Shown here: positions 18,633-28,313 of the stretch, in pieces
Position numbering within the stretch: the first letter of the stretch is position 1
How the letters are laid out: every line of letters starts with the position of its first letter
Assembly (NCBI RefSeq): GCF_014189535.1
Contig: NZ_CP050305.1
Location: forward strand, 1-64,000
Length of the DNA: 64,000 bases
Origin: Rhizobium lusitanum
GTDB lineage: Bacteria; Pseudomonadota; Alphaproteobacteria; Rhizobiales; Rhizobiaceae
Reading direction: 5' to 3'
Made by a program: the position numbers and the translations under genes
The notes under the pieces: generated by a model
The model's input: only the letters and a program-made list of their open reading frames with translations
What the model was told of the DNA's origin: nothing
The model's database searches: none

Positions 18633-20126
18633 CTAGGTGGGATTGCAGCCGTTCGACAGGATGTCCTTTCGGGCGCCATCCACTTTCAGCACGACATAAG
18701 ACTCGATGACGCGTTTGCCGGCCTGGCGATTCAAAATGCCGAGGGGAGCCGACGACTGAAAGCAATTCATATAATGTCCCAGTCTGTTTTCGCTTATCCG
18801 CACCACGAGCAGGCCCGGCTTCTCGATCAGAGAAGCATCGGGCGTTTCAAAGAAGAAGCGTTGCCTGTCGACGATTTGTTGGACAAGCCGTGATCCCTTG
18901 ATCTCGAAGGCAAGCTCGCCCGTTAGCCCGTAGTCGGTCGTTGCGATCCAGCCAGCCCCTGATCGCTGGCGCATGTCCTCGACTTGCGTAGAAAACTCAC
19001 GCCAGCCCAACACATTGTCCGCGGGGCTGCCCCACGGAAAATGCCTGCCGAACGGCGTCGCGAAACAGAGCAATACCAGGGATGACAGGCCAATGCCCAC
19101 CGGCGTGACCCAATATGAGAGCCGCCTGAGATGCGTCACGCCGGATGCACGGTTAGCAGCGACCGCAGCAAGTATTGCCAGTGCCGGATAAGCTGGAGCA
19201 AGCCAGTTCGCGTGAACACGATCATGCAGCGCGTGAATTGTCATATACGCGACAATCGGCCCGTTGAGTAAAATCAGAAAGGTAAGAGGGCTGGATATAA
19301 TCTTTCGAGGCTCCCGCGATAAATGCCAGATCGCAACCCCGACGAATATCGCGATTACCGGATTGAGCAGGCCGAGCTGACCGGCCAGGAATTCGGCAAA
19401 GAAGGAAAGGCCCACATGCTGATCCGCAAGACGGCCAAACTGCTTGGCAAAGGAGATCCAGCCGTGCTCGGCATTCCAGATCAGGACCGGGCTGAAGGCG
19501 AGAATTGCCACACCACCGCCGAGCAAGGTCCACGGGCTCGACCGCCACGGTCGTGCCTTGGGGTCTATGACCAACCAGAGCAGAATTCCCGGCCCCAGGA
19601 AAAGATTGGTGTATTTCGAAACGCAGCCCAACCCCGCCAACAGGCCAATCAGGAGCCATAATCGAGGATTTCCCGTACGCCGAAGTCGCGCAAGGACCCA
19701 CAGTGTGAGAGCCCAAAACATGGTAGAGGGTGCATCCGGTGTCGCGAATATCACTGCGAGACCGATGAGAAGCATCGCGTTCAGCCATATGGCTGCCATC
19801 CGCGCAATTCTGTTGTCGTCAAAGAGCTCGTCCGCAATGCCGTAGACGGCCATCGACGTGACGAAGACCGAAACGACCGCAAGGGCGCGAACTCCGAGAA
19901 GGGTATCTCCGAAAATATGGGTCGATATCCATATCCACCAAGCGATCATCGGTGGATGGTCGTAGTAGCCTGCCGACGGTACGCGCGACCAGAGCCAATA
20001 ATAGGCCTCGTCCGGAACAAGGTCGAATTGGGCCGTTGCCCATAGTCGGAAGAGCGTGAGTGCCGCAATGGCAAACATTGCGCTCAACCATGGCGGCCAC
20101 TTTCGAACGCGGCGATTATCGTCCAC
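18633..20126 (-). CDS. ArnT-like glycosyltransferase (GT83/PMT_2)
   Basis: The protein has 497 residues and about 10-12 membrane segments. Near the N terminus it has FDLVPDEAYYWLWSRVPSAGYYDHPPM, the same catalytic block as the larger protein at 14995-17061, then LGCVSKYTNLFLGPG. The soluble C-terminal part (from about residue 390) is periplasmic in this family. It would use a polyprenyl-linked sugar donor to decorate lipid A, LPS or another envelope component. It lacks the GtrA module of its paralogue. It converges with the GT2-GtrA gene. Confidence 0.82.
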   Translation of the reverse strand: MDDNRRVRKWPPWLSAMFAIAALTLFRLWATAQFDLVPDEAYYWLWSRVPSAGYYDHPPMIAWWIWISTHIFGDTLLGVRALAVVSVFVTSMAVYGIADELFDDNRIARMAAIWLNAMLLIGLAVIFATPDAPSTMFWALTLWVLARLRRTGNPRLWLLIGLLAGLGCVSKYTNLFLGPGILLWLVIDPKARPWRSSPWTLLGGGVAILAFSPVLIWNAEHGWISFAKQFGRLADQHVGLSFFAEFLAGQLGLLNPVIAIFVGVAIWHLSREPRKIISSPLTFLILLNGPIVAYMTIHALHDRVHANWLAPAYPALAILAAVAANRASGVTHLRRLSYWVTPVGIGLSSLVLLCFATPFGRHFPWGSPADNVLGWREFSTQVEDMRQRSGAGWIATTDYGLTGELAFEIKGSRLVQQIVDRQRFFFETPDASLIEKPGLLVVRISENRLGHYMNCFQSSAPLGILNRQAGKRVIESYVVLKVDGARKDILSNGCNPT

Positions 20127-20275
20127 GATAGGTAACTGCGGAGCTTGTTATCCCTGACCACATGAGCGCAACGATAGAGGGTTTAACTTACAGCACGCTT
20201 AAAAAGTAACGTCCAAAGCGTGTTTTGATTTCGTTTAGAAGAAGGCGGCTCGCTTTCCAGGCTGAAGGCTGTTGC

Positions 20276-21615
20276 TCATTGAACTGGCGCCGCCTGTTTT
20301 CTTTCTAGCAAGCGAATTTTCAGCTGGCATGCCAAAGCGAAAGCCGCAGTCAGAATCGACAGGCTTTCGCCGCTTGCGAGGCGGTTGTTTGAGTTGCTTA
20401 AAATCGTAAGGCTAAAGAAAATCAGGATGATGAAGAAGGCGTGCATCGCATGTTTGGGAATGATCGCCAGATATGCCGCCCGATAGACGCTGCAACAGAA
20501 GCACGCCAGCATGGCGGCAAAAATCGCCGCCCCGAAGAGACCGTATCGGATAAGGATCTCAAGATAGCCGTTGTGCATGAAGGTATATTGGACATGGGAA
20601 TAATGGGTGTGCGGCCAGAGTTCGAGCCACTCGCTGCCCCAGCCGAAGACGGGAGCGGCGGAAAACAATTCCCAAGCGTTCGACCAGAGTTGAAGGCGCT
20701 CGTTCATCGAGATTGGCGTAATGGCGCTGTCGATCGTTTGTGCAACGGCGCCACCTACCTGCTCCCTCGTGCTGGCGTCTTTCAGCATCGAGATGGTGGA
20801 GGTGATCGTCGGTCCTGCAGTCCGATAGAGGTTGTCCCGCACGGTATAAATGCCAAGGGCAAGCAGGGCTGCGATACAGATGATCGCCGGAGCCGCTATC
20901 CGCAGTTTCAAGTTGCGCATAACGAAGAACCCGAGCACGGGCAATACCGGAACGAGCGAAAGCCAGACACCCTTCGATTTTGCCCCGTATATGCCGATGA
21001 GGCAGAGCGCCCCGATTAAGGGGGCTACGATAGAGGCGTAGAACCGTATTGGGCATTTGTCGGCGCCTTCCGTGAGGTAGTAAAGCAGCCAGAATACCGC
21101 GCCGATGAATAGCATGCCGCAACAGACGGCCCCATGGATCTGATTATGCTGGATAAGCGGGGTGACGGTCTCTCCCGCAAATATTGCGCCAAGGCGCAAA
21201 TGCAGCACGAGGATCGCTAAAGCCAACCCGAAATGGATCGCGATGAGCCGTTCCAAGTGCGGCCAGCACTGGAACAAGATAAATGCCAGGGGGGAAATGT
21301 AAGGGGCATCAGGAAAAGCACCTCGTGATCGCCTATCGGGTGATCCGCCTGAAGCACAAACTGCAAAACATATCTCAGAAGCGCGTAGACACCCCATGCT
21401 ATGCACAGCCAGCCCCGCCAGTCTATCGACGGTCTCGGGGTGGATCGCGCGTATCGAAAGAGCGACAAAAATACGAGCAGCGCGCCGGCGTAGCGGTAGG
21501 CATAGCTTTCGACCAACGACGCAGACATGACGACCAGCCAAAGTGCCGCTGCGAGAGGAACCCATATTCTTTCTGAATGTCGGGCGAAATTGAAGGCACG
21601 GACTTGGACATTCAT
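20276..21615 (-). pseudogene. O-antigen ligase family (WaaL-like) protein, frameshifted
   Basis: Two frames on this strand together give a protein of about 446 residues. The first (from ATG 21615, preceded by AAGGCGAAG) runs through LLRYVLQFVLQADHPIGDHEVLFLMPLTFP. The second continues LAFILFQCWPHLERLIAIHFG to 20276 and contains the ligase signature region: NERLQLWSNAWELFSAAPVFGWGSEW and the loop histidine block HNGYLEILIRYGLFG. The switch lies at six G on the plus strand (21289-21294); one more base would restore one frame. The family joins O-antigen or other polymer to lipid A core in the periplasm. Whether the break is real or a base-calling error is open. Confidence 0.75.
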
Positions 21616-22132
21616 GTTCTTCGCCTTTGTGAGTTCAGCCGCTCACTATTGTGTTCACCGCCGTGCGCGGTGCTATGTCCTACCATCCGGAAATGCCACG
21701 GCACGCGATATCGCGACCTGCGTTATCGGCGATCGAAACTGCCGCTCGAGCGCTCGTTTCGCACATTCCCATCCGTAGCCGGCCCATGGATAGCGGCCCG
21801 TAACATGGAGAAATGAAGCCGAAATTAGTCGCGAAAAGGAAGTTGGAATGCCAGCGAAGATTTTGCCGCGAAGAAACCGGTGATAAGGTTGGCCAAGGAG
21901 ACGGATATCGCGGCAACGCGTAGCGAGGCCGACCGATTGCCCGGATCGAATCGCTTTTTGTATCGGAATCGGCAATCATTGCGCCAAAGATGGCCACACC
22001 AACCACGCCTAACGACTGCTTCGCTCAGGACATCGGTCCGGAGGCAATTCCAGCGTCTTGTTGTACAGCCGACGATAGCCGCGCCCCAATCAGGCTGACT
22101 TCGTCGTCGACCTCTAGCCGTCAAACCGCCTC
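21616..22132. other. Gene-poor region between ligase and acvB
   Basis: About 520 bases in which open frames on both strands overlap and drift between frames. The minus strand has short hydrophobic stretches such as VGVAIFGAMIAD, but no family is recognisable; it may be a decayed membrane-protein gene. Confidence 0.35.
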
Positions 22133-23542
22133 CTAGTAACGCTCCGCGGCTACATTGCCGTCTCGATTTTCCGCAATAGCAAGCCGTCGCCTTGCGCCAT
22201 CGACAATCTGATGTGCCAGCACGTTGTAATGCCCATCGAAATGATGACCTCCGGAGGTTTTGATGAGCTCGCTTCCCGTACCCTGGAGCTTTAGGCAGGC
22301 GCTGTCCGTTTCCAGTGCTCCGTAAAAGCATTGTATCATCGGCGCCTGCATTTTCCCTATGTCCGGCAAGGTTGGGCCGTCGCCAGAGCTGCTGCCAAGA
22401 AATGCGCCCACGGAGATCTGATAGCTTACCGTATTTGAGATACCAAGAAGCGATACCTCCACGATCTTTTTCTTGTCGCTGACCGGCAACAGATCGTAGG
22501 CGCTCGGCAAAATATCGGCACCAAAAGAATAGCCCACCAAGATGACATGATCGACACCCCAGATCTTCGCATAGGTGTCGATGATGCGCGCCATGTCCCT
22601 CGCTGTTTCATCAGGTTTCTTTCTCGACCAAAAATACCGAAGTGAATCGACACCAACGGTGGGAACGCCTTCCTTCTGAAAGACATCACCTATTGATTTA
22701 TCGATGTCTCTCCACCCGCCATCCCCCGAATAAATAATCGCCATCGTTCCAAAGCCGGGAGCTGTGGGCAATTGTACCAGCGGCAGATCGCCGACAGAAT
22801 GATCGCTCGGGACCGTCACGCTCAGCGCTCGGTCGATAGCGGACAATACCGCCTGGTGAGGGGCTTCGGTGACATCCTTGGTCTGGACCGCGAAGCCTTG
22901 CTTTTTCAATTTTAGCGTATGGGCACGACCATCATCCGGCGCTGCTTCCGTGTAGATGACATCAACCGGGTTTTTGAGGCCGTGTGGTGACAAACCATAA
23001 ATCGCACCGCCACTAACCGAGAGGCGTGGCGCATCCGTGCAAAGCGGCTTGAGCAAGGGAAGCGTTATCGTCGGATCGATAGCCACCGTCCGCTTGATGG
23101 TGGCATCGGGAGTTTGAGCGGCGATGGCGAGAGCGAGAGCCCCGCTCGTTCCCATGCCGGCGATGATTGGGGACTGATACTGGCTGTCGCCGATGGCCCG
23201 CTGTATCCGGCGGCTCAAAGCCTCGATATCGGAAATAAGATATATGCAGTCATTGGCTGGGCGTGCATTGAGCGCACCAAGGAGTACCTTTGTATCGATG
23301 CCGACGACGATCACTTGCTTGCTTTGCAAATTTGCGGCGAGAATATCCTCGTCGGCTCCCCAACCCGCCTTATCGGAGAACAGGAATACTTCGCCGCGGA
23401 CGGGGCCGGTCGGCAAAATAATTCGCGGTTTGCCCAAAATGCCTGCATCTATCGGGACGTTCGATAAAGCGGGATTGCTGTCTGTAAACACAGCCGCCGC
23501 GCATGAGAAAAGCGCCAGAAAAACCAAGATATACCGTCTCAC
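22133..23542 (-). CDS. acvB: AcvB/VirJ-family periplasmic protein, lysyl-phosphatidylglycerol hydrolase type
   Basis: The protein has 469 residues: a signal peptide (ILVFLALFSCAAAVF), an N-terminal alpha/beta domain (PIIAGMGTSGALALAIAAQ) and a C-terminal VirJ-like hydrolase domain (IIYSGDGGWRDIDKSIG, the nucleophile motif VGYSFGADILP, and a terminal GGHHFDG histidine). AcvB of Agrobacterium and Rhizobium was first described as a virulence and acid-tolerance factor and later shown to hydrolyse lysyl-phosphatidylglycerol. Its GTG start overlaps the stop of the upstream synthase gene by four bases, the known lpiA-acvB operon order. It therefore probably trims the lipid that its neighbour makes. 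Confidence 0.88.
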   Translation of the reverse strand: MRRYILVFLALFSCAAAVFTDSNPALSNVPIDAGILGKPRIILPTGPVRGEVFLFSDKAGWGADEDILAANLQSKQVIVVGIDTKVLLGALNARPANDCIYLISDIEALSRRIQRAIGDSQYQSPIIAGMGTSGALALAIAAQTPDATIKRTVAIDPTITLPLLKPLCTDAPRLSVSGGAIYGLSPHGLKNPVDVIYTEAAPDDGRAHTLKLKKQGFAVQTKDVTEAPHQAVLSAIDRALSVTVPSDHSVGDLPLVQLPTAPGFGTMAIIYSGDGGWRDIDKSIGDVFQKEGVPTVGVDSLRYFWSRKKPDETARDMARIIDTYAKIWGVDHVILVGYSFGADILPSAYDLLPVSDKKKIVEVSLLGISNTVSYQISVGAFLGSSSGDGPTLPDIGKMQAPMIQCFYGALETDSACLKLQGTGSELIKTSGGHHFDGHYNVLAHQIVDGARRRLAIAENRDGNVAAERY

Positions 23543-26175
23543 TTGCGCACCATACCCTTAAAGCCACCACTCACTAATGCTGTGATGTCGGCGAGTGCGA
23601 GGGCTGGGTTGGTTCCGTTTGAAACCGCGAGGTATCGCGACTGCCATTGCGGCTGAAATTTTGCCTTGAAGGCCCTTAGGCCGGTAAAATGATAGAAGCG
23701 CTCTCCATGCTTATAGACGACGCGCGCGATGCGATGCCAAAATGGTGCGGCAGGACTGTTCGACAGTCCGGAAAGAGGGGCCATGCCGATATCGAACGAA
23801 AGATAGCCCCGGCTTTGCAGGCAAAGCATCAGGCAGACGATGAGATATTCCATCGTTCCAGGCGGAGCGTCTGACATCGAGCGCATCAAGTCTATGGTCA
23901 CCTGTTCTTTAAGCGATGTACGCAAGATCGTTGCAAAGGCGATGATCCTGCCATCGCGTCTAACGACAGCGACTGGTTGTGCACAGACGTAATCGGCGTC
24001 AAAGGCGCCAAGAGAGAAACGCTTCTCGCGTGATCTCTGTGCTGCAAGCCAGCAATCGGAAATTTCCCGTAAACTGTCGATTTCTTCCGCTGCCTCATGA
24101 GGTTCCAAGAAGACGAATGACAATCCATCTCGCTGCGCGCGATTGATTGCATGCCGTAGGCTTGCACGTTTTGCTCCCTCCAGATCAAATGTTTGCAAAT
24201 CGATATGGGCCGATTCACCGATCTTGTAGGCTCTCAGGCCGGCGTCGGCATACAGGGAGAGATTCTGCGGTTGGACCTGATAAAACACGGCTCTTCCGCC
24301 TGCGCGCTGCGCCATCTCGACGAACTGCCAAATGAGACTCGCAGACGCGTCCTGCGGTCCGACGGGATCGAAGAGAGCGACCCAGGAAAGGCCACGACGG
24401 CTGAACATGATGAAAGCCCGCCGATCGTCTGAGAATAAGACCATCTTGTCGCCCATCCGTACGAGATTAGCATCCGGATAAGACTGGCTCGCGACGATCG
24501 CCGTTGCCTCATCTATCTCTGCCTTGGTGGGGTAAGGCGCCTTGCCCTTCGCCGGCCGCAGCAGCGACCAGCCCGCCAAGGCTCCAGCTCCGATGATCAG
24601 GCCAAGCAATGCGCGAAGGCTCCGAGGTGCCTCGTCGGTGAACTCGAAATCCCACCACAATCCATTCTGGTAGTCGACGTCGCTGTAAACAAGGAAAAGC
24701 ACAACAGCGGCACTCATCAGCACTGTCGCGATCGCCCCCAGCCAGGATGCGGAAAGGGGCTGATGCAGTAACGATGCGGGGCGGGAAAACTGGTGTCGCG
24801 AAGCGAGCAAGGCACCGAGCAAGACGAGCAAGACGGCCGATTCACTTAACGCAATCGCCTTTAGCAGCGAAAGCATAATCGCCGCGCCGACACTTATGGT
24901 CGCCGCCCACCAGGCGCCATCCAACCGATGTGCCAATCCGCGCGCTATCACGATCAAGCCGAGGCCAAGGACACTCTCGAGGAAATGGGCACTTTCGACA
25001 ATCGACAGCGGAAGGTATTCGGCAAGCAGGTCGAGCCTCGCGATCGAAGCTGGCGTTACGCCGGAAAGGATCAGAGCAACACCCATTGCAAAGGTCAGTA
25101 CGGAAAGAACATTGGGTGATAGACGCACCCCGACTTTGGCCAACCATGAGGCCCGCTTCGCCATTTTGCTGCGTTGGAACTCGGCAGCCCCCATCAATCC
25201 AACCGCCAGGAGCATGGGAAGGCCGTAATATATCAACCGGTATAAAAGCAGAGCGGAGAACACCTCGCCCATTGGGGACGTCCGCCCTAACACGGCGACG
25301 ATCACAGCTTCGAATGCGCCCAAGCCAGCCGGGACATGGCTTGCGACGCCAAGCGCAATCGCGACGGCGAAAACGGCTATGAATGCCGGAAAGCCGACGT
25401 CCGTATGAGGCATGAGGACCCAGAGGGTAGCCGCGGCACTGGCAACGTCGGCAACCGTGGCGGCGAACTGAACGAGCATGATTCTGGGCTGTGGAAGCGC
25501 TACAGAACGGCCGCGCCATAGGGGCACTGAGCGGCCGGAGGCGGACAACGTGAACACGGCCGCCAAGCCGATCAGAAGGCCGCCGCCCATCATCGTGAGT
25601 GCTTGGGGAGAAATGCCAATCGATCCGGCGATATCCGCCGGATCCGACACAAGTCCAACTGCCATCACTCCGGCGAGGCCAAGGCCAAAAGCCAGCGTAA
25701 TATAGGCTATGATATTTCCGATATCGGCGGGCTTGAGGCCAAGCCTCCGATAGTAGTGATATCGGATCGCGCCGCCTGACAACGGACCGTAGCCAACAAA
25801 GTTGCCCACGGCGTATGCGCAAAATGATGTGCGAAAGACGTCGGCAGCTGGGAGCCGAAGCCGTAGGTGCCAGAGAGCCGAAAAATCATAAATGCTCAGG
25901 CAAACAAAGCTTAGCAGAGTCAAGCCCATTGCTGCTGCGATATAGTATGGCTGCGTCCTGAAAAGACTGACGGCTATATCCTCGAAACTGACGTTTCGGA
26001 TCGATCCCGAGAAGGACACCCATAAAACGACAAGAATGGCGATGCCGACGGCCAGGGGAACAATTGGCTTCAAGGCGTATATCAGCTTTCCAGTTAAAGC
26101 TGGCGTCGCGATGTCATGGTTTATCGTGGAAGGACGTTCGGGGATGGCCAATGTGGTTTCCACTACCTTATTCAT
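23539..26175 (-). CDS. lpiA: Lysylphosphatidylglycerol synthase/flippase (LpiA/MprF)
   Basis: The 878-residue protein has an N-terminal flippase region with about 14 membrane helices (residues ~30-570), including the GPLSGGAIRYHYYRR block, and a C-terminal cytoplasmic GNAT-like synthase (DUF2156; YPTKAEIDEATAIV, GDKMVLFSDDRRAFIMF, GDKFYHFTGLR-like GERFYHFTGLRAFKAKF). It transfers lysine from Lys-tRNA to phosphatidylglycerol and flips the product, lowering surface negative charge. In rhizobia it is induced by low pH and protects from cationic peptides. I chose ATG 26175; a GTG at 26253 would add 26 residues. acvB is translationally coupled downstream. Confidence 0.9.
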   Translation of the reverse strand: MNKVVETTLAIPERPSTINHDIATPALTGKLIYALKPIVPLAVGIAILVVLWVSFSGSIRNVSFEDIAVSLFRTQPYYIAAAMGLTLLSFVCLSIYDFSALWHLRLRLPAADVFRTSFCAYAVGNFVGYGPLSGGAIRYHYYRRLGLKPADIGNIIAYITLAFGLGLAGVMAVGLVSDPADIAGSIGISPQALTMMGGGLLIGLAAVFTLSASGRSVPLWRGRSVALPQPRIMLVQFAATVADVASAAATLWVLMPHTDVGFPAFIAVFAVAIALGVASHVPAGLGAFEAVIVAVLGRTSPMGEVFSALLLYRLIYYGLPMLLAVGLMGAAEFQRSKMAKRASWLAKVGVRLSPNVLSVLTFAMGVALILSGVTPASIARLDLLAEYLPLSIVESAHFLESVLGLGLIVIARGLAHRLDGAWWAATISVGAAIMLSLLKAIALSESAVLLVLLGALLASRHQFSRPASLLHQPLSASWLGAIATVLMSAAVVLFLVYSDVDYQNGLWWDFEFTDEAPRSLRALLGLIIGAGALAGWSLLRPAKGKAPYPTKAEIDEATAIVASQSYPDANLVRMGDKMVLFSDDRRAFIMFSRRGLSWVALFDPVGPQDASASLIWQFVEMAQRAGGRAVFYQVQPQNLSLYADAGLRAYKIGESAHIDLQTFDLEGAKRASLRHAINRAQRDGLSFVFLEPHEAAEEIDSLREISDCWLAAQRSREKRFSLGAFDADYVCAQPVAVVRRDGRIIAFATILRTSLKEQVTIDLMRSMSDAPPGTMEYLIVCLMLCLQSRGYLSFDIGMAPLSGLSNSPAAPFWHRIARVVYKHGERFYHFTGLRAFKAKFQPQWQSRYLAVSNGTNPALALADITALVSGGFKGMVRK

Positions 26176-26643
26176 TGATTCGACACTTCTTTTTCGATTG
26201 CCTCCGTCTGTTGGCCGTAGCCGTTCGAAACGGGCAAGCGCGATCAGAGCCACCTGAGTTGTGAGCGATTTCTCTCTTTCAGGAGGCTTGAAACTTAAAT
26301 GGCAAAGCTTTCGGCGTAGTGGCTGGTTTTATACCGATCCGTAAGGTCTGGGCCGGATGAATATTCAATGGCAGATCAATCGTCCGAAATCGAATAGCGG
26401 CTCGGCGGTTCGAATCTACTCAAGAGCACGGGCGTTCTTGTTACCTGCCAAGCATGAACGGGAAAAGCGGGACGCGGATCTGCTGCGTCAACTCGACGAG
26501 ATTAGGCAGACGCAGGGATTGTCACGGCGCGCGCGTAGCGCGATTCTGGATCTCCGCGAGCAGCCTGATCGAGTTGGTAGCTTTCTGGGCGCTATGGTCC
26601 AAACACCATGTTCTGGAATGGTGATTTTTCGCTTTTCTCCTGC
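26176..26643. other. Intergenic region upstream of lpiA
   Basis: About 470 bases. A 96-codon frame on the plus strand at 26357 has a charged helical stretch but no ribosome site and no recognised family, so I do not call it. The lpiA promoter must lie at the left end; no -35/-10 pair was convincing. Confidence 0.35.
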
Positions 26644-26820
26644 CTAGCCCTGTGACGCGTCCCGCCTCGGCAGAGATTTCGCGTGGGCTGCCGCTTCACC
26701 GGAATAGGGGAAGTCTTCCCCGAGTTGACGGTCGCCCTCGTAGACCTTGAAGATGGTGCCATCGACTTCAACAATCTTATAACCGTTCACGTATTCGATC
26801 TTCGGCGTTTTCCAACTCAT
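26644..26820 (-). CDS. Small 58-residue protein of unknown function
   Basis: I found this by hand translation of the minus strand: ATG 26820, stop 26644. The product starts MSWKTPKIEYVNGYKIVEVD and continues GTIFKVYEGDRQLGEDFPYS, ending in a basic helix. A near-consensus AAGGAGAG lies seven bases before the ATG, one of the best ribosome sites in the window. The alternating hydrophobic pattern suggests a small beta-sheet. It stands alone between lpiA and the Hint genes. I do not recognise the family. Confidence 0.6.
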   Translation of the reverse strand: MSWKTPKIEYVNGYKIVEVDGTIFKVYEGDRQLGEDFPYSGEAAAHAKSLPRRDASQG

Positions 26821-27026
26821 TGCGAGCTCTCCTTCTTGATGGCCGGCATTTCACTGCCCGGGTAGGTGATGACGGACACCCCATACTCACCCGTTTAACA
26901 GGTACTTAGACAAAGGCCTATTTCTCTGAAGCCGGGCCTGCGGGTCGTTTCCGTTCAAGACCGCCATTTCCTGCTTTCGTCGGAACGACGTGATCGGAAA
27001 TTCAAATACGCTCAAGGTGAATTACA

Positions 27027-28163
27027 TCATTTCGGCTGGATCCGCAGCGCGCATCGCATCGAACACTTTTGCATATAGGCACACAGCTCGCCAGGTGCGG
27101 GCGAGAAACTGGGGAATATGCGAAGCGAGTTTTTTCTAGGTCTTAGGCCCGCCGTTGGGGGAGCCCAGGACCTGCCGGCCTTGGGATCAAAGGCAAGGCG
27201 TAGGATGACGTGGCCGCGACAGTCTGCCCAGAGGCCAGAGGGGAGGGAAAGCCGACCGTTCGTCCAGCGCCAAGCGCAGTGCTCAGCCTCCTCCTCAGGG
27301 TAAAAGCCCGCAATCTCGTCGAGCGAGACCCGGCGGTCGACGCGGAGGCCGTCGAAGATGGTGAGGCCATGGACCGAAAGACCGAGTGCCCGTCCGTCAT
27401 GGCTTACGCCGTCATCGGCCGGGACCCAGGTGCGCGAGGCAAGTATGGCCTCCTCGGCATCGGCGGGGAAGATGAACACGGCCAGATGGTCATCGAGCGT
27501 CGGCTCTACGCGCCGGCCGTCCACGATGAGGTGCGGGACCATCCCCGTATCGCGGCGCCAGCCCATTGATTCAGCGCGGGCGTTTAGACGCTGACGGATT
27601 ACCGCCACCACCGCGCCGCCTTTCACGAGCGGCCTGGCGTATTGGTCGACGATGGCCGGCGTCCGTTCCCCGACCGGAACACGGGCAAACCAGAGGGTGC
27701 CGCCATCCAGGCAGCTTTCGCAGCCGAGCCCCTCGACCAGGAGCACCTCGTGGCTTTCCAGCTCGAGATGCCAATAAGTGACTTCATCGACCTCAACTAT
27801 TTCAACCGTGGCATCATTGATCAATTGGCTGATCGGGATCAACACCTCGTCCAGCGCCCGCACGCAAACCGCATGGCCCGGTGACAGCTGCAGGTCCCGT
27901 CGGGGAACGTCGCCCGGAAAGGCTCCCGCCTTAATGTGAACTGGGCAGTGCTCGCGGGCTGGCTTGCGGATCGTCTGCGACTCGATCCTGACGACAAGTC
28001 GTGCGTTTCCGGCGGCGGTCATCACCATGTCACCCACCGCCAAGTCCTCCACAGCGATTTCGCCGCGCGGGGTGCGGATGCGCGTTCCAGAAACGAAGCC
28101 GGCCGGCACCTCGGACATGAGCGCCATGACGACTTCGCCATTGCCGATCTCGTAGGCCATCAT
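27027..28163 (-). CDS. Hint-domain (Hint_2) protein lacking the N-terminal cysteine
   Basis: The 378-residue protein has a Hedgehog/intein-type domain at residues ~20-170: FVSGTRIRTPRGEIAVEDLAVGD, then LSPGHAVCV with its conserved histidine, then VTYWHLELESHEVLL. In the paralogue just upstream the domain begins PCFVSGTRIRT; here it begins AGFVSGTRIRT, so the nucleophilic cysteine is glycine and self-cleavage should not work. The C-terminal 200 residues are a separate beta-rich domain of unknown role. No signal peptide is evident. It probably arose by duplication with the neighbour at 28314-29540 and is read in the same direction 150 bases downstream. Confidence 0.75.
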   Translation of the reverse strand: MMAYEIGNGEVVMALMSEVPAGFVSGTRIRTPRGEIAVEDLAVGDMVMTAAGNARLVVRIESQTIRKPAREHCPVHIKAGAFPGDVPRRDLQLSPGHAVCVRALDEVLIPISQLINDATVEIVEVDEVTYWHLELESHEVLLVEGLGCESCLDGGTLWFARVPVGERTPAIVDQYARPLVKGGAVVAVIRQRLNARAESMGWRRDTGMVPHLIVDGRRVEPTLDDHLAVFIFPADAEEAILASRTWVPADDGVSHDGRALGLSVHGLTIFDGLRVDRRVSLDEIAGFYPEEEAEHCAWRWTNGRLSLPSGLWADCRGHVILRLAFDPKAGRSWAPPTAGLRPRKNSLRIFPSFSPAPGELCAYMQKCSMRCALRIQPK

Positions 28164-28313
28164 CGGACAACCCCTGACAAACTGCTAGGCCGTTGAGACC
28201 AGCGTGTGGCGGATTCCAGTATCCCCTAGTGGTCCAGTTCGTGGACTAAGAGCTGGAACCCTGCCTCATAAGGCTGCGATACTCACCGACTGAGGACGGC
28301 AGGGCACGTGGGG

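Noticed and set aside
26357-26647. 96-codon plus-strand frame upstream of the Hint genes
   Set aside because: No ribosome site, no recognised domain, and overlaps the better supported small minus-strand gene.
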